This document shows positions 16,801 to 25,873 of a stretch of 64,000 nucleotides of DNA, one piece after another (position 1 is the first letter of the stretch; every line of letters begins with the position of its first letter). The notes below the pieces were generated by a model. That model did not search any database. It was not told the origin of the DNA and saw nothing but the letters and a program-made list of their open reading frames with translations. Source of the stretch: a virus; the IMG/VR virus record IMGVR_UViG_3300042387_000230, positions 1 to 64,000 of that record. One strand, given 5' to 3'. A program made the translations under genes and the position numbers.

Positions 16801-19200
16801 CTCGCCGTTGTTAGACAGTTTGGAGTAGGACTCCTGAGGAATAGACAGCACAACATAGTCACCGACATCAAGCGAGTGAGGAATAGCGGTGTGCGCAGTA
16901 GCTACGTTCCCCGCGCCATCAGTTCCAATGTGGGTAATTTGGAATGCTTCAATAATTTCGGGAACCATTTTTGTCATAGTTCTGGTAATTTTGCCAGTCT
17001 TAGCCGTTTTAACTGTAGGGGCATTGCTGCTTATCGCGGTGGTGTTTTTTATTTTAAAAGACAAAATGCCATCTTCAGGATTAGATGACACAGCCATCCT
17101 ACCGCCATCAAATTTAGATGCCATGTCTTTATCGGTAAACACTAGGTCAAAGCTGTCTCCAGTATTGTAAATACTTTCCCCGCCGAGCCACACCGTGAGA
17201 ATTCCGTACGTACCACTACCGGATGGCTTAGTGTACTTTACGTGAGTGATAGAGTTTTCTGCGCCGGGCTCAGGCAAGGTGGTTCTAGCATTCTCCCAGA
17301 CAGGTGCGTACTGAAACCATAAACCGCCACTCACTGTAGCCGTAGCTCCAGCTGGCGCTGAAATAATTGTCAGGTCTTCAGACAGGTACGGTACAATAAA
17401 TTCTACTTTCCACAGCCCTGATACTCCTGCCAACGGATCAAATAAAGTTCCACCGGACGTCTGCCAAACTTGATTGTCAAATCTCTCATCTAAACCAGTA
17501 ATCAATACGTCAGTTTGATCATCAATAGTAGATATACCTGGAGCTTCATTAGTGTCAGGCAGATTAGCAAAAAACACTTTTAATACTCCGAACGTCTCGT
17601 CTAGCGAGTTACTTAGCTGGTAGCTAGTAATAGTGTTAGGTATTCCCGCGCTGGTATCTGAAATTGTAGCGTGACCGTTGTAATATGGCTGAGTCCACCC
17701 GTGGTCGTCCACCCCAGAAACTTTTATAGAGTCTCCTATGTTTACACCTATGCTCTCCGCTGGAAACAGTCTAAGCTGCGGCGAAGGAGTAGATTTCTTA
17801 ATGTAAGTTTTAGATTTATCTGCAGGCGGCACCGTGGCTGTTATATTGTAGATAGTCTCGTTATAAAGAGTTAAATTTTCCTTGTAAGTTATAGTCTTTT
17901 TTACTTTATCTACGCCAGTTATGATTACGGCCTCCGCCTCCGCATAATCAAACATTTTTGTAGATTTACCTTTTATGTTTTTCTTCCACAGATCCGTGTC
18001 TGGGACAACTACTATAATCTGTTCCCCAACTACAAAAATTGGCGTAGTGTCCATAGTCAATGTGACTACCCCTCCTACCCTAGAGACAGACTTAATAGTC
18101 TTAGTGTCATTAAGCACTTTTCGTCTTCTAGAAATTAAAGACCTGGCAGGCACAACCGCTGTAGTGTCAATGTTTGCTAGCACTAGGGGCGTAGATTGGT
18201 CGTAGCTTCCTTTAGGATTGTCTAGAATAGCTTTAAAAGATCTCTTGCTCGGGACCTCAGATACCGTCTGAGGCCCATCTAGTAGGGTGTCAACGTTGAC
18301 TACCTTAACTCTTTCGCCAACAATTAGCCCGTGGTCAGCGGTGGTAGTGAATGTGGCCACGCCGTAAGTAGTATTGGCGGTTGTCAGTTGCTTGGTAGCT
18401 ATAGTGATAGGTACCCTAACTCCAGGCTCGATAATCTCGTTAGCAAAGTCAATGTCAACAAAGTCTTTGAAGGCTTCAGAGATTAGAGTTCTAACGTACT
18501 CATATGTGTCGGCTCGGCTAGTAACAGAGACAGAGTAGAAACTCTTTGTTTGAGTTCCCTTAGAGTCGGTAGGAAATTTAAAGTTAGGTATTTTTACAAA
18601 AAATGCTTTTACTCCGGGGTCAAATGACACACCGGTAGTCTCAGTTCCTACCACGTCGTAGTAGCCGTTTTTACCCATAGAAGCATTGTCAGTAAAAGAA
18701 ATATAGACCTGAGTGTTGACTAGGTTATCGTCGGCAACCGTCAAAGCTTTTTGCATAATCGTAGACGTTAGTTCAACTTTAAATATGTCAGCAGTGCCAG
18801 TGGGTGCAGAAAGGTTAGCTTCGTAGCTAAAGCTGTGAGTTTTCCATATTAGCCTGTGTGATAGGTAGCTAGTAAACTCCGCTGCCGATACGGATAGACT
18901 GCGTCCAAGCATGTCGTAAGTTCTGCCCCAAATAATGCCGCCCCAAACGCACTCGTTGTTCCTGACTACATACAGCGCAGTCTTTCCAGGCATAGTTGAA
19001 TTATATAAATCTAAACCATCAGTCTGCTGAGAGGTAGTGATTTTTCCACTGAATGCTCCGGCAGCCTTTAGTGAACGTTCGTATGACACGTCTTCGAAAG
19101 GAATTTCACCAATAATCGTGTTAGAGACAATGTCTACAGTATAATACTTATACCTAGCCGCATTTTGGCTAGCTATAGGTTGAATATTGCTATAAGCCAT
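13795..19200 (-). CDS. Large minor tail protein (baseplate/hub-like) with repeated beta modules
   Basis: This is an 1801-aa protein. The first 150 residues (YYTVDIVSNTIIGEIPFEDV, LYVVRNNECVWGGIIWGRTY) match the start of siphophage gp37-like hub/tail-tip proteins that follow the distal tail protein. The C-terminal 350 residues resume this fold (SLTTYLKKLNYQRQDPITLE, PPIGDFTISVNG, GDWCSLNI, LTLVTDWQVDKVGE). Between the two halves lie about nine copies of a 50-60 residue beta module marked by HGL then VGDxVxVSG. The gene therefore looks like a normal hub protein swollen by insertion of many repeats. These may form a wide baseplate or carry carbohydrate-binding surfaces. It is preceded by GAGGATG. 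Confidence 0.75.
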   Translation of the reverse strand: MAYSNIQPIASQNAARYKYYTVDIVSNTIIGEIPFEDVSYERSLKAAGAFSGKITTSQQTDGLDLYNSTMPGKTALYVVRNNECVWGGIIWGRTYDMLGRSLSVSAAEFTSYLSHRLIWKTHSFSYEANLSAPTGTADIFKVELTSTIMQKALTVADDNLVNTQVYISFTDNASMGKNGYYDVVGTETTGVSFDPGVKAFFVKIPNFKFPTDSKGTQTKSFYSVSVTSRADTYEYVRTLISEAFKDFVDIDFANEIIEPGVRVPITIATKQLTTANTTYGVATFTTTADHGLIVGERVKVVNVDTLLDGPQTVSEVPSKRSFKAILDNPKGSYDQSTPLVLANIDTTAVVPARSLISRRRKVLNDTKTIKSVSRVGGVVTLTMDTTPIFVVGEQIIVVVPDTDLWKKNIKGKSTKMFDYAEAEAVIITGVDKVKKTITYKENLTLYNETIYNITATVPPADKSKTYIKKSTPSPQLRLFPAESIGVNIGDSIKVSGVDDHGWTQPYYNGHATISDTSAGIPNTITSYQLSNSLDETFGVLKVFFANLPDTNEAPGISTIDDQTDVLITGLDERFDNQVWQTSGGTLFDPLAGVSGLWKVEFIVPYLSEDLTIISAPAGATATVSGGLWFQYAPVWENARTTLPEPGAENSITHVKYTKPSGSGTYGILTVWLGGESIYNTGDSFDLVFTDKDMASKFDGGRMAVSSNPEDGILSFKIKNTTAISSNAPTVKTAKTGKITRTMTKMVPEIIEAFQITHIGTDGAGNVATAHTAIPHSLDVGDYVVLSIPQESYSKLSNNGEPIKIVAVPDSNRFQFLTEEKLVSQKVSNITTVATSTDGKLMTLTTGGVANVTSGARTANIVSIYNGGAGSTTGLYLPMITLDANHSSAPGESVTISGLPAATFGSVSGGTSLTTKSINYIKNESKIGTDGSLIRVLRIQFSSSHGFSQDKLQSYPKVTVSGLPSSVTPQYYDTQSYPPILRTGVVVTYLNNVILKRRITSNKAIFTTWGRHGLVVGDSVKLSGFKSTKDKFLNGTRTVTAVTLETFTVNYTASNLAEAACSADASTVRNTTIRKNLSVYNGTYPIESIPNSTTIVIAVPDKELDVVKTSTNESINTWWTDVDIAGTVTFPATSGSAPKLTPDLSLINGQTTVWDIGGALYPTKFFLNIPALDTKQEIITNASATPGVATFAGRVVTIANNTPHGLSVGDHVSVSGIGGFYSTLYGTYIPLGLVNGKHRIVSKTNTTITINSPLYIDANGYQTYFVNKTLSSDEINSAVLNKEFNVEGAVAYKDYRRTSPGTVKKISNIVRSADGAYATVTSPGHGLSDAELVYINVYSSTGAVFNQMNAVNVIGNVTADTFTYNFNMQDSIDRISVKASGIVILYTPANSAHRFSTGDQITLSEFYKQDNSAITALNGNTFTIKSVSGNQITISGVVGLTPANFKSPYTLKSWGSIDFAVGGITSVSAQNGSVIIAPTVSKEPVVYRNTYGEFPENADMGGMEFSTSNYSERPPQASQPIRGSQLVNLGGHLEQYSGSINGFDYRIDCSLETDSVTGTYKFKRTFVLVPIYPESLTTYLKKLNYQRQDPITLEIDYALAPGQVADPVAFGADKLVFEYPGNISNVSVSENAESSATRVFITRGGSDGGSGGESLYSAASATDLLAAGWPLLDRSETQSWPVQTSTGAINTDNWGNYDAELDFYKTAKRFLYESKPPIGDFTISVNGSMNPTVGTFNPGDWCSLNINDAFVKSRLASALELRKNVIVRKIDAIRVSVPNNPAFPEQVDLTLVTDWQVDKVGE

Positions 19201-19232
19201 GTCATCCTCACGTCAATCGTCTTTATACTATT

Positions 19233-20738
19233 CTAACCTATCCAGCCGGATCTGTATTTCAGATTGACGGTTGGAGTAGTATTGCCACTCTTCGTGAATG
19301 TTATTTGGTTAGTTCCGGGCTGAAGCTTTATCCAATCAATATTTGCATCTAAAGTAGATCTAGATCCGTCTGGCAACCCTCGATACAGCACCGAACTGTT
19401 GTACGTATCTATCTCTAAAGTATCTACGCTCGTGAGGGCCGCTATCCCATTGCTCGAGTATGCCTCTTGCGGTACCTGAAGAGATATAGTTCCCCCATAT
19501 GCAGTTATGTTTGCTACCCCCGTGGTGGTAAATGTAAGAGTGTTAGCAGCAGTGTTTGTCACAGTGCGAACTCCAGTCAGTGCTAGATTACTCGAGCCAT
19601 CTATAAATGCATCTGCAGTCGTAGATATCCCGTGCGCTGTTTGAGTAGTGACAGTTGCAATATTGTTAGTCACCGCAATAGATACCACGTTGGAAATATT
19701 TTTTGTGTAGCTTATGGCTGATGCAGACGTAGCAGTAATTGTAACGTTGTTTTTGTTAAATCTAGTGTCTATGCTCGTCACATTCACAACGTCACCGACA
19801 TAGAATCCATGATTAGGTATGCCTAATGTTGCCACGCCAGACGAAAGCTCCAACGTAGTTATGGGGGTGGCTGCAGTATTTGTACTGTAACCGGTATCCC
19901 TGAGAGTTCTAATAATTTTTATGGTTTGAATGGTGCCGTCAGGCTGAACGTTTTTAATGGTAGCCGGCGCTTGCATCGGCCCGGTAATCTTAAATACAGT
20001 GCTGACGTTGGTATTACCTCTATTAAGAACGTTAGCTATTGAAGTTCCGTCTGTAGGTATGACAGAGACGGTGTTAGCGCCAACGGTAAACTTTTTGGTA
20101 TAGCCCAGCTTGCTAGTAAATTCATTTATTTTGCTGTTGGTTCTGGTTATTTCTATGGACACGGGCCAGGTGGTGTAGTTATCGTTAATGTCGTCGTACC
20201 AATCGTACTTTACAGGGTCGACGGCCTTAAACTGGGCGGTAAAGTTTAGACGCCCACGGGCCGTTGCGCTTTCAAATGTTGGCTGCCCGGTAAGGCGTAC
20301 GTACATAGCTTTTACTGGAGACTCTTTCACCATTAGCCAACCGCCAGTGTAGACAAGGTCGAACGACTCCATAACTTTTTGACGAGCAGCGGCAGTGTAG
20401 CTAGGGTCTTTAGGAATGATTGAACCCTTAAAGGTCAGGGTTTTTGCAGTCCACCGACCGCGGACGTCATAGGAGCCGTCATCAAGCCCCCGAGGAATGT
20501 CTGGCACTTCAGGAGCAGGCATGTCCCACCAACCAGTGATGTCCGTACAAATAAAAAGAGTCCCGTTGCCATCAGAAGTATTAAAGACTAAGCGTTTGAT
20601 GGTGTCGTCAGGCATAACCTTAATGAACTCGATGTCTGCATTGAGCTGCATGCCCTCGATGTGTGGGTAGGGCATCGGGCGGAGAGCAGAATTTACTTTG
20701 GTATTTTCTTGCGCCTGTGTAGTAGGATCGATTGGCAT
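19233..20738 (-). CDS. Distal tail protein (Dit-like)
   Basis: This is a 501-aa protein. The N-terminal 200 residues fit the siphophage tail-tip family: MQLNADIEFIKV, ITGWWDMPAPEVPDIPRG, DGSYDVRGRWTAKTLTFKG and YDLVYTGGWL-like strands. The C-terminus closes the fold with LQPGTNQITFTKSG and the strand VNLKYRSGWIG. Residues 300-420 contain two inserted copies of the HGF/GDVV beta module. Such proteins form the ring that joins tail tube to tip complex. The gene lies directly after tape measure, the expected position. AAGGA precedes the ATG. Confidence 0.78.
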   Translation of the reverse strand: MPIDPTTQAQENTKVNSALRPMPYPHIEGMQLNADIEFIKVMPDDTIKRLVFNTSDGNGTLFICTDITGWWDMPAPEVPDIPRGLDDGSYDVRGRWTAKTLTFKGSIIPKDPSYTAAARQKVMESFDLVYTGGWLMVKESPVKAMYVRLTGQPTFESATARGRLNFTAQFKAVDPVKYDWYDDINDNYTTWPVSIEITRTNSKINEFTSKLGYTKKFTVGANTVSVIPTDGTSIANVLNRGNTNVSTVFKITGPMQAPATIKNVQPDGTIQTIKIIRTLRDTGYSTNTAATPITTLELSSGVATLGIPNHGFYVGDVVNVTSIDTRFNKNNVTITATSASAISYTKNISNVVSIAVTNNIATVTTQTAHGISTTADAFIDGSSNLALTGVRTVTNTAANTLTFTTTGVANITAYGGTISLQVPQEAYSSNGIAALTSVDTLEIDTYNSSVLYRGLPDGSRSTLDANIDWIKLQPGTNQITFTKSGNTTPTVNLKYRSGWIG

Positions 20739-20749
20739 AGTTTAAGTCC

Positions 20750-23700
20750 TTAATTCTTCCAGGCTGCTTCTAGTGCCAAGTTTAGTATTACGTATTGCTC
20801 TTGTTGGCTAGCAGTTAGTCCCTTAGGAATTACAATTTTAGGCGCAACTTTATCTTTAGCACTTACGTCTACGATTTGTAGGTATTTACCGTCAGGGCTT
20901 TTCATGCCAGCCAAAAGCTCTAATGCTTCGGCAGTCCTAGCCGAGTTATTTGCAGTCGTAGACAAGTCTTTTACCTCAACCGAGCTAGGCAGTAGTGACA
21001 CCGTGGAAGGATTTCTATCACTGCTACCTGGGAATATATCCTTAGACGAAAACATTCCAGTAGCGCTCCTAGATATTGTTCCGGTATTGAAGTCATACAA
21101 TCCACCGTTATACAATCCCTGTAGATTTGCTTCCATTCCTTTACCAGGAGCTGCAATTTCCTGGTAAAGTGGAACTTGAGCTGCATACTTACTACCATCG
21201 GCTCGGGTGCGCGTCTCGTATCCAGTACCCCTTAAAAATTTAGTTGTCGTACCTTCTACGGCATTTCTAAGAATAGCTTGAGTATAGTCATTAAGGTTTT
21301 TAACTTTTGGCTTAGTCATTGCTAGTTCAATTGCTTCATCCGTAAATCCACTTAGCAACTGCGAGTTAAAGAAATTTATTCCTTTTAGAGACCCCGTGCC
21401 TTTAATGTTATAATTTTTAGGATCATTTAATAGTTTAACTATGGCGCTAACCTGGTTGTTTGTAAGTTGCTCCGTGGTAACTTCTCTAACTACGTTCACG
21501 TCATCAATATTTTGAACTTGAACTTTTAGAGCATTTCCGCTAGAATCTAAAACTTTTGCAAAAGCAGCGTCTACCCCCGCCAAACCATCCTTGTCCTTGA
21601 CAGCCAGTATAGCACTGCTAATACTTTCAGCTGTAGCAGTATTGTTATAGAAAGAATAATTAGCCGCCGCACCTAAAAGCTTTTTCATAACTTCACTGCC
21701 AGCAGTGATTCCAGCGTCTTCAAACGCTACTCTAACTTGACTTAACTTATCTTTACTTGCTCCTGCTCCAGCTGCTATCTGGTCAGATACAGATCTTCTT
21801 TTTTGCACCTCTGCGGTTGCCTCGGACAAAGTGTATTTGCCCGTAGCCAGTAGTTTGGATATTTCGTCACTAACTTGAGCCGAAGTGGTCGATACACTCT
21901 GAGCAGTAATCTGTACTTTATCTGCAACTATCTGCTGACGTTTTTCCCTTGCAGCCTGAGCAGCGCCTTCAAATCCTTGAGTTATTGCGCCAACAATACC
22001 TAGTGCTAATCCTGGAATCATTCCACCAGGTATGAACATTGCAGCACCGCCGATTGCAGTCATAGCACTTCCAGCAGTCATGCCTCCACCGGCTGCCCCA
22101 GCTATCAATCCCTGCGCGGCGAGTCCCACGCCAACAGCTCCCATAGCGCCAGGACCGCTATAAGTTCTACCGGCCGGCGTGCCAGCACCGCCCATTCTAT
22201 TTATAAGATTTCTTTTTCTCAGAGACTCGTTGGTTGCATTAGCCGTGGCTAGACCCTCTTTTGCTGCAGCATTATTTGCTACGTCGGCAACAGTTTTTGC
22301 CTTCATTACAGTGTTATATTCTCTGACAGAGTTGACTACGTCTTTAAAGCTACTTTTTATAAGTCTAAGACCTGTAACTTTTTTCTTATCCTCAGTGCCA
22401 GAAGCCGTGCTAGCCGCAGTTTCACTTTTAACTGCCGTCATTTTTTGTTTAGTAGAGGTAGTAGCTTCTCTTATAGCCTGTCTATATACTTTTAATGCTC
22501 CAGTAACTCTGCCATATATTGTAGGCTTAGAAGCTAGTAGAGTGTTATACTCCTTCATATTGTACTGTAAAGTGAAAAAGTCATTAGCGTTTCTATTCAT
22601 AGCACGGTTGGCATTGCCTTGGTTGCGTATGAAGTTAGTCATGTTTCTACCCCACCTGCCCATTGGACGTTCTGAGGTAGCTAGAACAGTGTTAAATCTG
22701 GTACCAGCCTTTGCTAGACCTATAAACCCAGCGACACCTCCCCCAATAGTAGCAGCTATTCTTCCAAGAATTGCCATAAAAATCATGCCAGCTAGTTTAA
22801 ATACTATAATTGCTAGACCCACGGCTAAGACAACACCGTTAAACTGGCTTATCAAATCTATTAATGGTTTAAGGGGGGTCAATAAATTTACAAGAGTATC
22901 TGTAATAATTCTTAAAGTGTCGAAGAATATCTTTAAAGTACCACTATCAGAAAAGAGTGCAAAAAGTTCCATCATAGAAACTATTAATGCAGCAAAAGCC
23001 GGAGCAGCTTTCACACCGTCCATAAGAATTTTAGTTAAGGCCGGGAAAGACTTTCCTAAGGTTTCCCAGAATTGCTTTATTTCTGGCCTACCAGATAGCT
23101 GTATAAAAATGTTAAGAAAATCGCCAATAACCCCTAGGGCAACCGTGGCATTAGTAGTAGTGTCCTTGAGCCACTTAGAAAATCCTTCAGCCCCGGTAAA
23201 GTTTTTGAATCCCTGAGCAATTCCATTGAGCCAGTCCAGCAATACTTGACCGGCACCCCCGCCGCCAGAAGGAAAATTAGCTTCCATTATGTTGCCTATG
23301 CCGTCAGCAAATGACCCGAATACATTTCCAATTTGAGAAGCAACATACCCAGCTAAATCTAAGAATCTAGTAAGACTAGTATTCTTTGTCATAACTTCAA
23401 ATCTAGCTGCTACGCTATCAATCCAAATTATAAATCTGTCAGTTAAAGGTTTAGACGCTCTCATCAAGTTTAAGAATCCACCCAGGAATTTGCTAGAAGC
23501 CTCCCCGAGTTGCCTTAGTCTAGGGGCGGAGTCTGTAAAGAAATCCTGGAGAGCTTTGACATTTTCCGGTTTATTAAAAGTATTTGCAAATTGAATTGAG
23601 GCATACCCCATAGCGGAGCCCAGTTGCTGGAATCCCCGCTCTAAGGTCGGGAAAGTTTTAGAGACTATAGTCTCTATTGCAGTTTGTAAAGGAGGTAAGA

Positions 23701-24637
23701 ACGAAGAAGATGCTGCCTCTTTTAGGGCTTGAATCTGAGGCTTAAGTGTCAATAAAAATTTAGTAAACGCAATTTGCGACTTAGTCATGTTCCTAAATGG
23801 ATTTGCCGCAGCTAACCTATCTTGCTGATCTCCACCACGCTTGATTGTGTCCTGTAAATCTTTTATTCTAGCTTTTGCGCGTCTATAGTTTAGGTCTGCT
23901 TGCTGGTAGGCAAGCTCGGCTTCTCGGCGGATCATATTGTCCGGAGGCAAATCCTGAGCCATGGCAAGCTGGGTTCTAGCTTTTTCAAGCTCAATTGCAG
24001 CTTCTTTTTCGCTCAACACCGCGCCTTCTAGTTCAAAGCGTAAGTCTCTAAGATCTCTTTTAGCATCTCTAAGAGCTTTATTGTATTGATTCTGACCGTT
24101 CCAAAGTTGACCTAAAGCTTTGCCAACTCCACTCATCGCTACTCTAGCAACAATAAATCCAGCGACTACTCCGACTAAAGCAGTACCAACACCGACAAAA
24201 GCATAGGCAGCTTGCGCAGCAACTCCGACTAGAGATAGGAATCCTCCGGCAAGGTCACCCAGCGTGCCAGCTAAAGCACCGAGTGCCGTCTGTAGAACAA
24301 AGCTTCTTCTCTGGAATTTTTGGAAAGACCTAAGAGCTAATACAGATTCGTTGTCAGTCTTTTTAAATCCAGAACCAGCAACTTCTAAAGCATTTGCAAG
24401 AGACAATATTCCTGTCTCTCCGCGTCTTGTAGAAGCCTCAAGACCAGTATTAAATCCAGCCCTCAGCCTTCTACTTAAAGACTGCGCCATTCTGTCAGCA
24501 TGTGTCATGCTGTCACCAAATATGCTTATTCGCTCGTTCATTCTGTCTATAGAGTCGCGAGTCTTTTTTATATTTTTTTCGGCGTTTTTAGTGTTTATAT
24601 GCAAATCACCGTGAGCATCAAATACTTTAGTTGACAT
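20750..24637 (-). CDS. Tape measure protein
   Basis: This 1295-aa protein has a helical N-terminus (AEKNIKKTRDSIDRMNERI) and three long hydrophobic stretches, near residues 115-170, 600-640 and 835-890 (for example GLALGIVGAITQGF). Long coiled-coil segments also occur, as at residues 190-265. Length, composition and position after the frameshifted chaperones identify it. At about 0.15 nm per residue the tail would be near 190 nm (inference). A near-perfect Shine-Dalgarno precedes it. The C-terminal 300 residues are less hydrophobic and may include a tip-associated domain. Confidence 0.93.
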   Translation of the reverse strand: MSTKVFDAHGDLHINTKNAEKNIKKTRDSIDRMNERISIFGDSMTHADRMAQSLSRRLRAGFNTGLEASTRRGETGILSLANALEVAGSGFKKTDNESVLALRSFQKFQRRSFVLQTALGALAGTLGDLAGGFLSLVGVAAQAAYAFVGVGTALVGVVAGFIVARVAMSGVGKALGQLWNGQNQYNKALRDAKRDLRDLRFELEGAVLSEKEAAIELEKARTQLAMAQDLPPDNMIRREAELAYQQADLNYRRAKARIKDLQDTIKRGGDQQDRLAAANPFRNMTKSQIAFTKFLLTLKPQIQALKEAASSSFLPPLQTAIETIVSKTFPTLERGFQQLGSAMGYASIQFANTFNKPENVKALQDFFTDSAPRLRQLGEASSKFLGGFLNLMRASKPLTDRFIIWIDSVAARFEVMTKNTSLTRFLDLAGYVASQIGNVFGSFADGIGNIMEANFPSGGGGAGQVLLDWLNGIAQGFKNFTGAEGFSKWLKDTTTNATVALGVIGDFLNIFIQLSGRPEIKQFWETLGKSFPALTKILMDGVKAAPAFAALIVSMMELFALFSDSGTLKIFFDTLRIITDTLVNLLTPLKPLIDLISQFNGVVLAVGLAIIVFKLAGMIFMAILGRIAATIGGGVAGFIGLAKAGTRFNTVLATSERPMGRWGRNMTNFIRNQGNANRAMNRNANDFFTLQYNMKEYNTLLASKPTIYGRVTGALKVYRQAIREATTSTKQKMTAVKSETAASTASGTEDKKKVTGLRLIKSSFKDVVNSVREYNTVMKAKTVADVANNAAAKEGLATANATNESLRKRNLINRMGGAGTPAGRTYSGPGAMGAVGVGLAAQGLIAGAAGGGMTAGSAMTAIGGAAMFIPGGMIPGLALGIVGAITQGFEGAAQAAREKRQQIVADKVQITAQSVSTTSAQVSDEISKLLATGKYTLSEATAEVQKRRSVSDQIAAGAGASKDKLSQVRVAFEDAGITAGSEVMKKLLGAAANYSFYNNTATAESISSAILAVKDKDGLAGVDAAFAKVLDSSGNALKVQVQNIDDVNVVREVTTEQLTNNQVSAIVKLLNDPKNYNIKGTGSLKGINFFNSQLLSGFTDEAIELAMTKPKVKNLNDYTQAILRNAVEGTTTKFLRGTGYETRTRADGSKYAAQVPLYQEIAAPGKGMEANLQGLYNGGLYDFNTGTISRSATGMFSSKDIFPGSSDRNPSTVSLLPSSVEVKDLSTTANNSARTAEALELLAGMKSPDGKYLQIVDVSAKDKVAPKIVIPKGLTASQQEQYVILNLALEAAWKN

Positions 24638-24646
24638 TTTTCGTTC

Positions 24647-24656
24647 TCACCTCCTT
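24647..24656 (-). promoter_or_regulatory. Near-perfect ribosome binding site of the tape measure gene
   Basis: The minus strand reads AAGGAGGTGA, 9 nt before the tape measure ATG and immediately after the stop of the frameshift-extended chaperone. It matches the 16S rRNA anti-Shine-Dalgarno over its full length and is the strongest such site seen in the window, implying independent high-level initiation. Confidence 0.75.
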
Positions 24657-25091
24657 CTAGTTAATTGGTGAATCTAATACGGAACCAAACGGCTTAATGT
24701 CATCTGCCGACATTGCTGTTGGGGGGGTGTAGGGCTTGGCCACCTTTTCTCTAGGAGAAAACACTTTAATATTTTCTTCTCGACCTAGTTGGTCATCAGA
24801 GGTTAGGGGGTCATCTAGAGAGTCTAAACCTGAAGCGTTGTTACTTCGCTTAGAAGCATATTTATATTCTTTTTTATAAAACTCTCTATAAATATTTGTC
24901 CTAAATGCGTCCATAAAAACAGTTTGTTCCTCAGACACATATCGAACGTCTTCTTCAAAAAAGAAGTGGAAAGTGTCTAGCATGTCAGATGCCTCCATAC
25001 TCGCTAGACTCATTCCACTCATCAATCCTTTACCGTTTACGTATGGCCATAGGTCAACAGCCCACTGAATAAGACCTATGACCGCATCTCG
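24657..25091 (-). CDS. Tail assembly chaperone, C-terminal extension made by -1 frameshift
   Basis: This frame is open from just upstream of the shift site and has no convincing start of its own; the first possible start is a TTG/ATG at 25025-25020 without a good ribosome site. Read as a -1 continuation of the upstream chaperone it adds 144 residues starting RDAVIGLIQWAVDLWPY, giving a product near 249 aa. The C-terminus is acidic and Pro-rich (MSADDIKPFGSVLDS). In lambda-like phages the long frameshift product (gpGT) recruits tail tube subunits onto the tape measure. The position directly before tape measure is exactly as expected. Confidence 0.75.
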   Translation of the reverse strand, partial: RDAVIGLIQWAVDLWPYVNGKGLMSGMSLASMEASDMLDTFHFFFEEDVRYVSEEQTVFMDAFRTNIYREFYKKEYKYASKRSNNASGLDSLDDPLTSDDQLGREENIKVFSPREKVAKPYTPPTAMSADDIKPFGSVLDSPIN

Positions 25092-25405
25092 GGGCGGTCA
25101 GAATATTGCTCCACCAACCAACCCGTGATTTCTCCCAATGTCTCCACCGAGACAATTTTGTCTTTACTAACTAAAAGAGTGTTAAATCTTTCATAGCTGT
25201 CGGAGGTCATAACTTTAGAGAAGAACTTGTTTGAAACCTCAGCATTTCTTACAGCATCGTCAGAGCTAGAGTCAGCAATCAAATCTAATAGCACTTTGCC
25301 CTGAATTTCAGGAATGCACTCAAACTCTTCTCCGTGAATAACGAATTTAATCGGTTCAGCATTAGGGTCTGCGCCACCAATACCAAAGTCCTTGAATTTT
25401 GCCAT
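25076..25405 (-). CDS. Tail assembly chaperone, short form (gpG-like)
   Basis: This is a 109-aa protein beginning MAKFKDFGIGGADPN, then KFVIHGEEFECIPEIQGKVLLDL, a pattern typical of short tail chaperones in actinophages. It ends SDRPEMRS. It precedes the out-of-frame extension and the tape measure gene. It would coat the tape measure during tail assembly. A run of four C residues at 25091-25094 near its end is the likely shift site. Confidence 0.82.
   Translation of the reverse strand: MAKFKDFGIGGADPNAEPIKFVIHGEEFECIPEIQGKVLLDLIADSSSDDAVRNAEVSNKFFSKVMTSDSYERFNTLLVSKDKIVSVETLGEITGWLVEQYSDRPEMRS
25091..25094 (-). promoter_or_regulatory. Probable -1 ribosomal frameshift site (C-CCC-GAG)
   Basis: In the short chaperone frame the codons read CGC CCC GAG. 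The proline tRNA on CCC can slip back one base onto the preceding C and still pair with CCC. The downstream frame lacks stops from this point to 24657, while the zero frame ends five codons later. This is the only run in the short overlap that allows clean re-pairing. Confidence 0.6.
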
Positions 25406-25432
25406 CTTTTATCCTTTGTTATCTATCATTAG

Positions 25433-25449
25433 GTGACTAAATTAGTCAC
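25433..25449. repeat. Perfect 8-bp palindrome with 1-nt centre
   Basis: GTGACTAA and TTAGTCAC flank a single A, overlapping the stop codon of the gp10-like gene and lying just before the tail chaperone. The centre is too tight for an ideal RNA hairpin, so a protein-binding site is an alternative. Confidence 0.35.
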
Positions 25450-25873
25450 GTATATATTTTACGCTATCTGACAGATACCTATTTGGCTTAGTTCCAGGAT
25501 GACGCACTTTACGGGCTAATACTGACCCGTCGGCAAGAACGTTCCAGCCCTTACGAGCAGAAGGCTTAGAAGGTTTAAATTTCAAAAACTTGTGGTTTTT
25601 CGGGGTAATAATGTGTGGTCTAGTGCCCTCGTGGTGTAGTAGCGCGTATGGTACAGAAGACCCAATTTGAATTTTTTGGCCGAGTAAAGACCTTTTGTGC
25701 CCATATACCCTAATAGATCTACGAAGTCTCCCGGTGTTAAATCCCGCCTGTGCCCTGGCTGCATCCCTAAGTCTTTTGGCTTTTTTCTCTAAGTATCGGC
25801 CTGTATCTCCACTAGGGCTATTTAAAAGTTTATCGATTTCAGGGTAGTTAAATGTAGTGATGATTTTTGCCAT
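25442..25873 (-). CDS. HK97 gp10-like head-tail/tail completion protein
   Basis: This is a 143-aa protein with the family signature GFNTGRLRRSIRVYG, YALLHHEGTRPHII and RHPGTKPNRYL. HK97 gp10-type proteins act at the head-tail joint or in tail completion. The start at 25873 is chosen because it overlaps the upstream stop as TAATG; the frame is open 36 codons further up but would overlap the neighbour. Basic residues dominate. Confidence 0.8.
   Translation of the reverse strand: MAKIITTFNYPEIDKLLNSPSGDTGRYLEKKAKRLRDAARAQAGFNTGRLRRSIRVYGHKRSLLGQKIQIGSSVPYALLHHEGTRPHIITPKNHKFLKFKPSKPSARKGWNVLADGSVLARKVRHPGTKPNRYLSDSVKYIRD

Noticed and set aside
22179-23216. A 345-codon open frame on the plus strand
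   Set aside because: It is antisense to the tape measure gene, whose frame is strongly supported, and it has no ribosome site or recognisable domain.
25020-25025. TTG/ATG as an independent start for the second chaperone frame
   Set aside because: No ribosome site lies upstream and the frame is open back to the C-run, which supports expression by frameshift instead.
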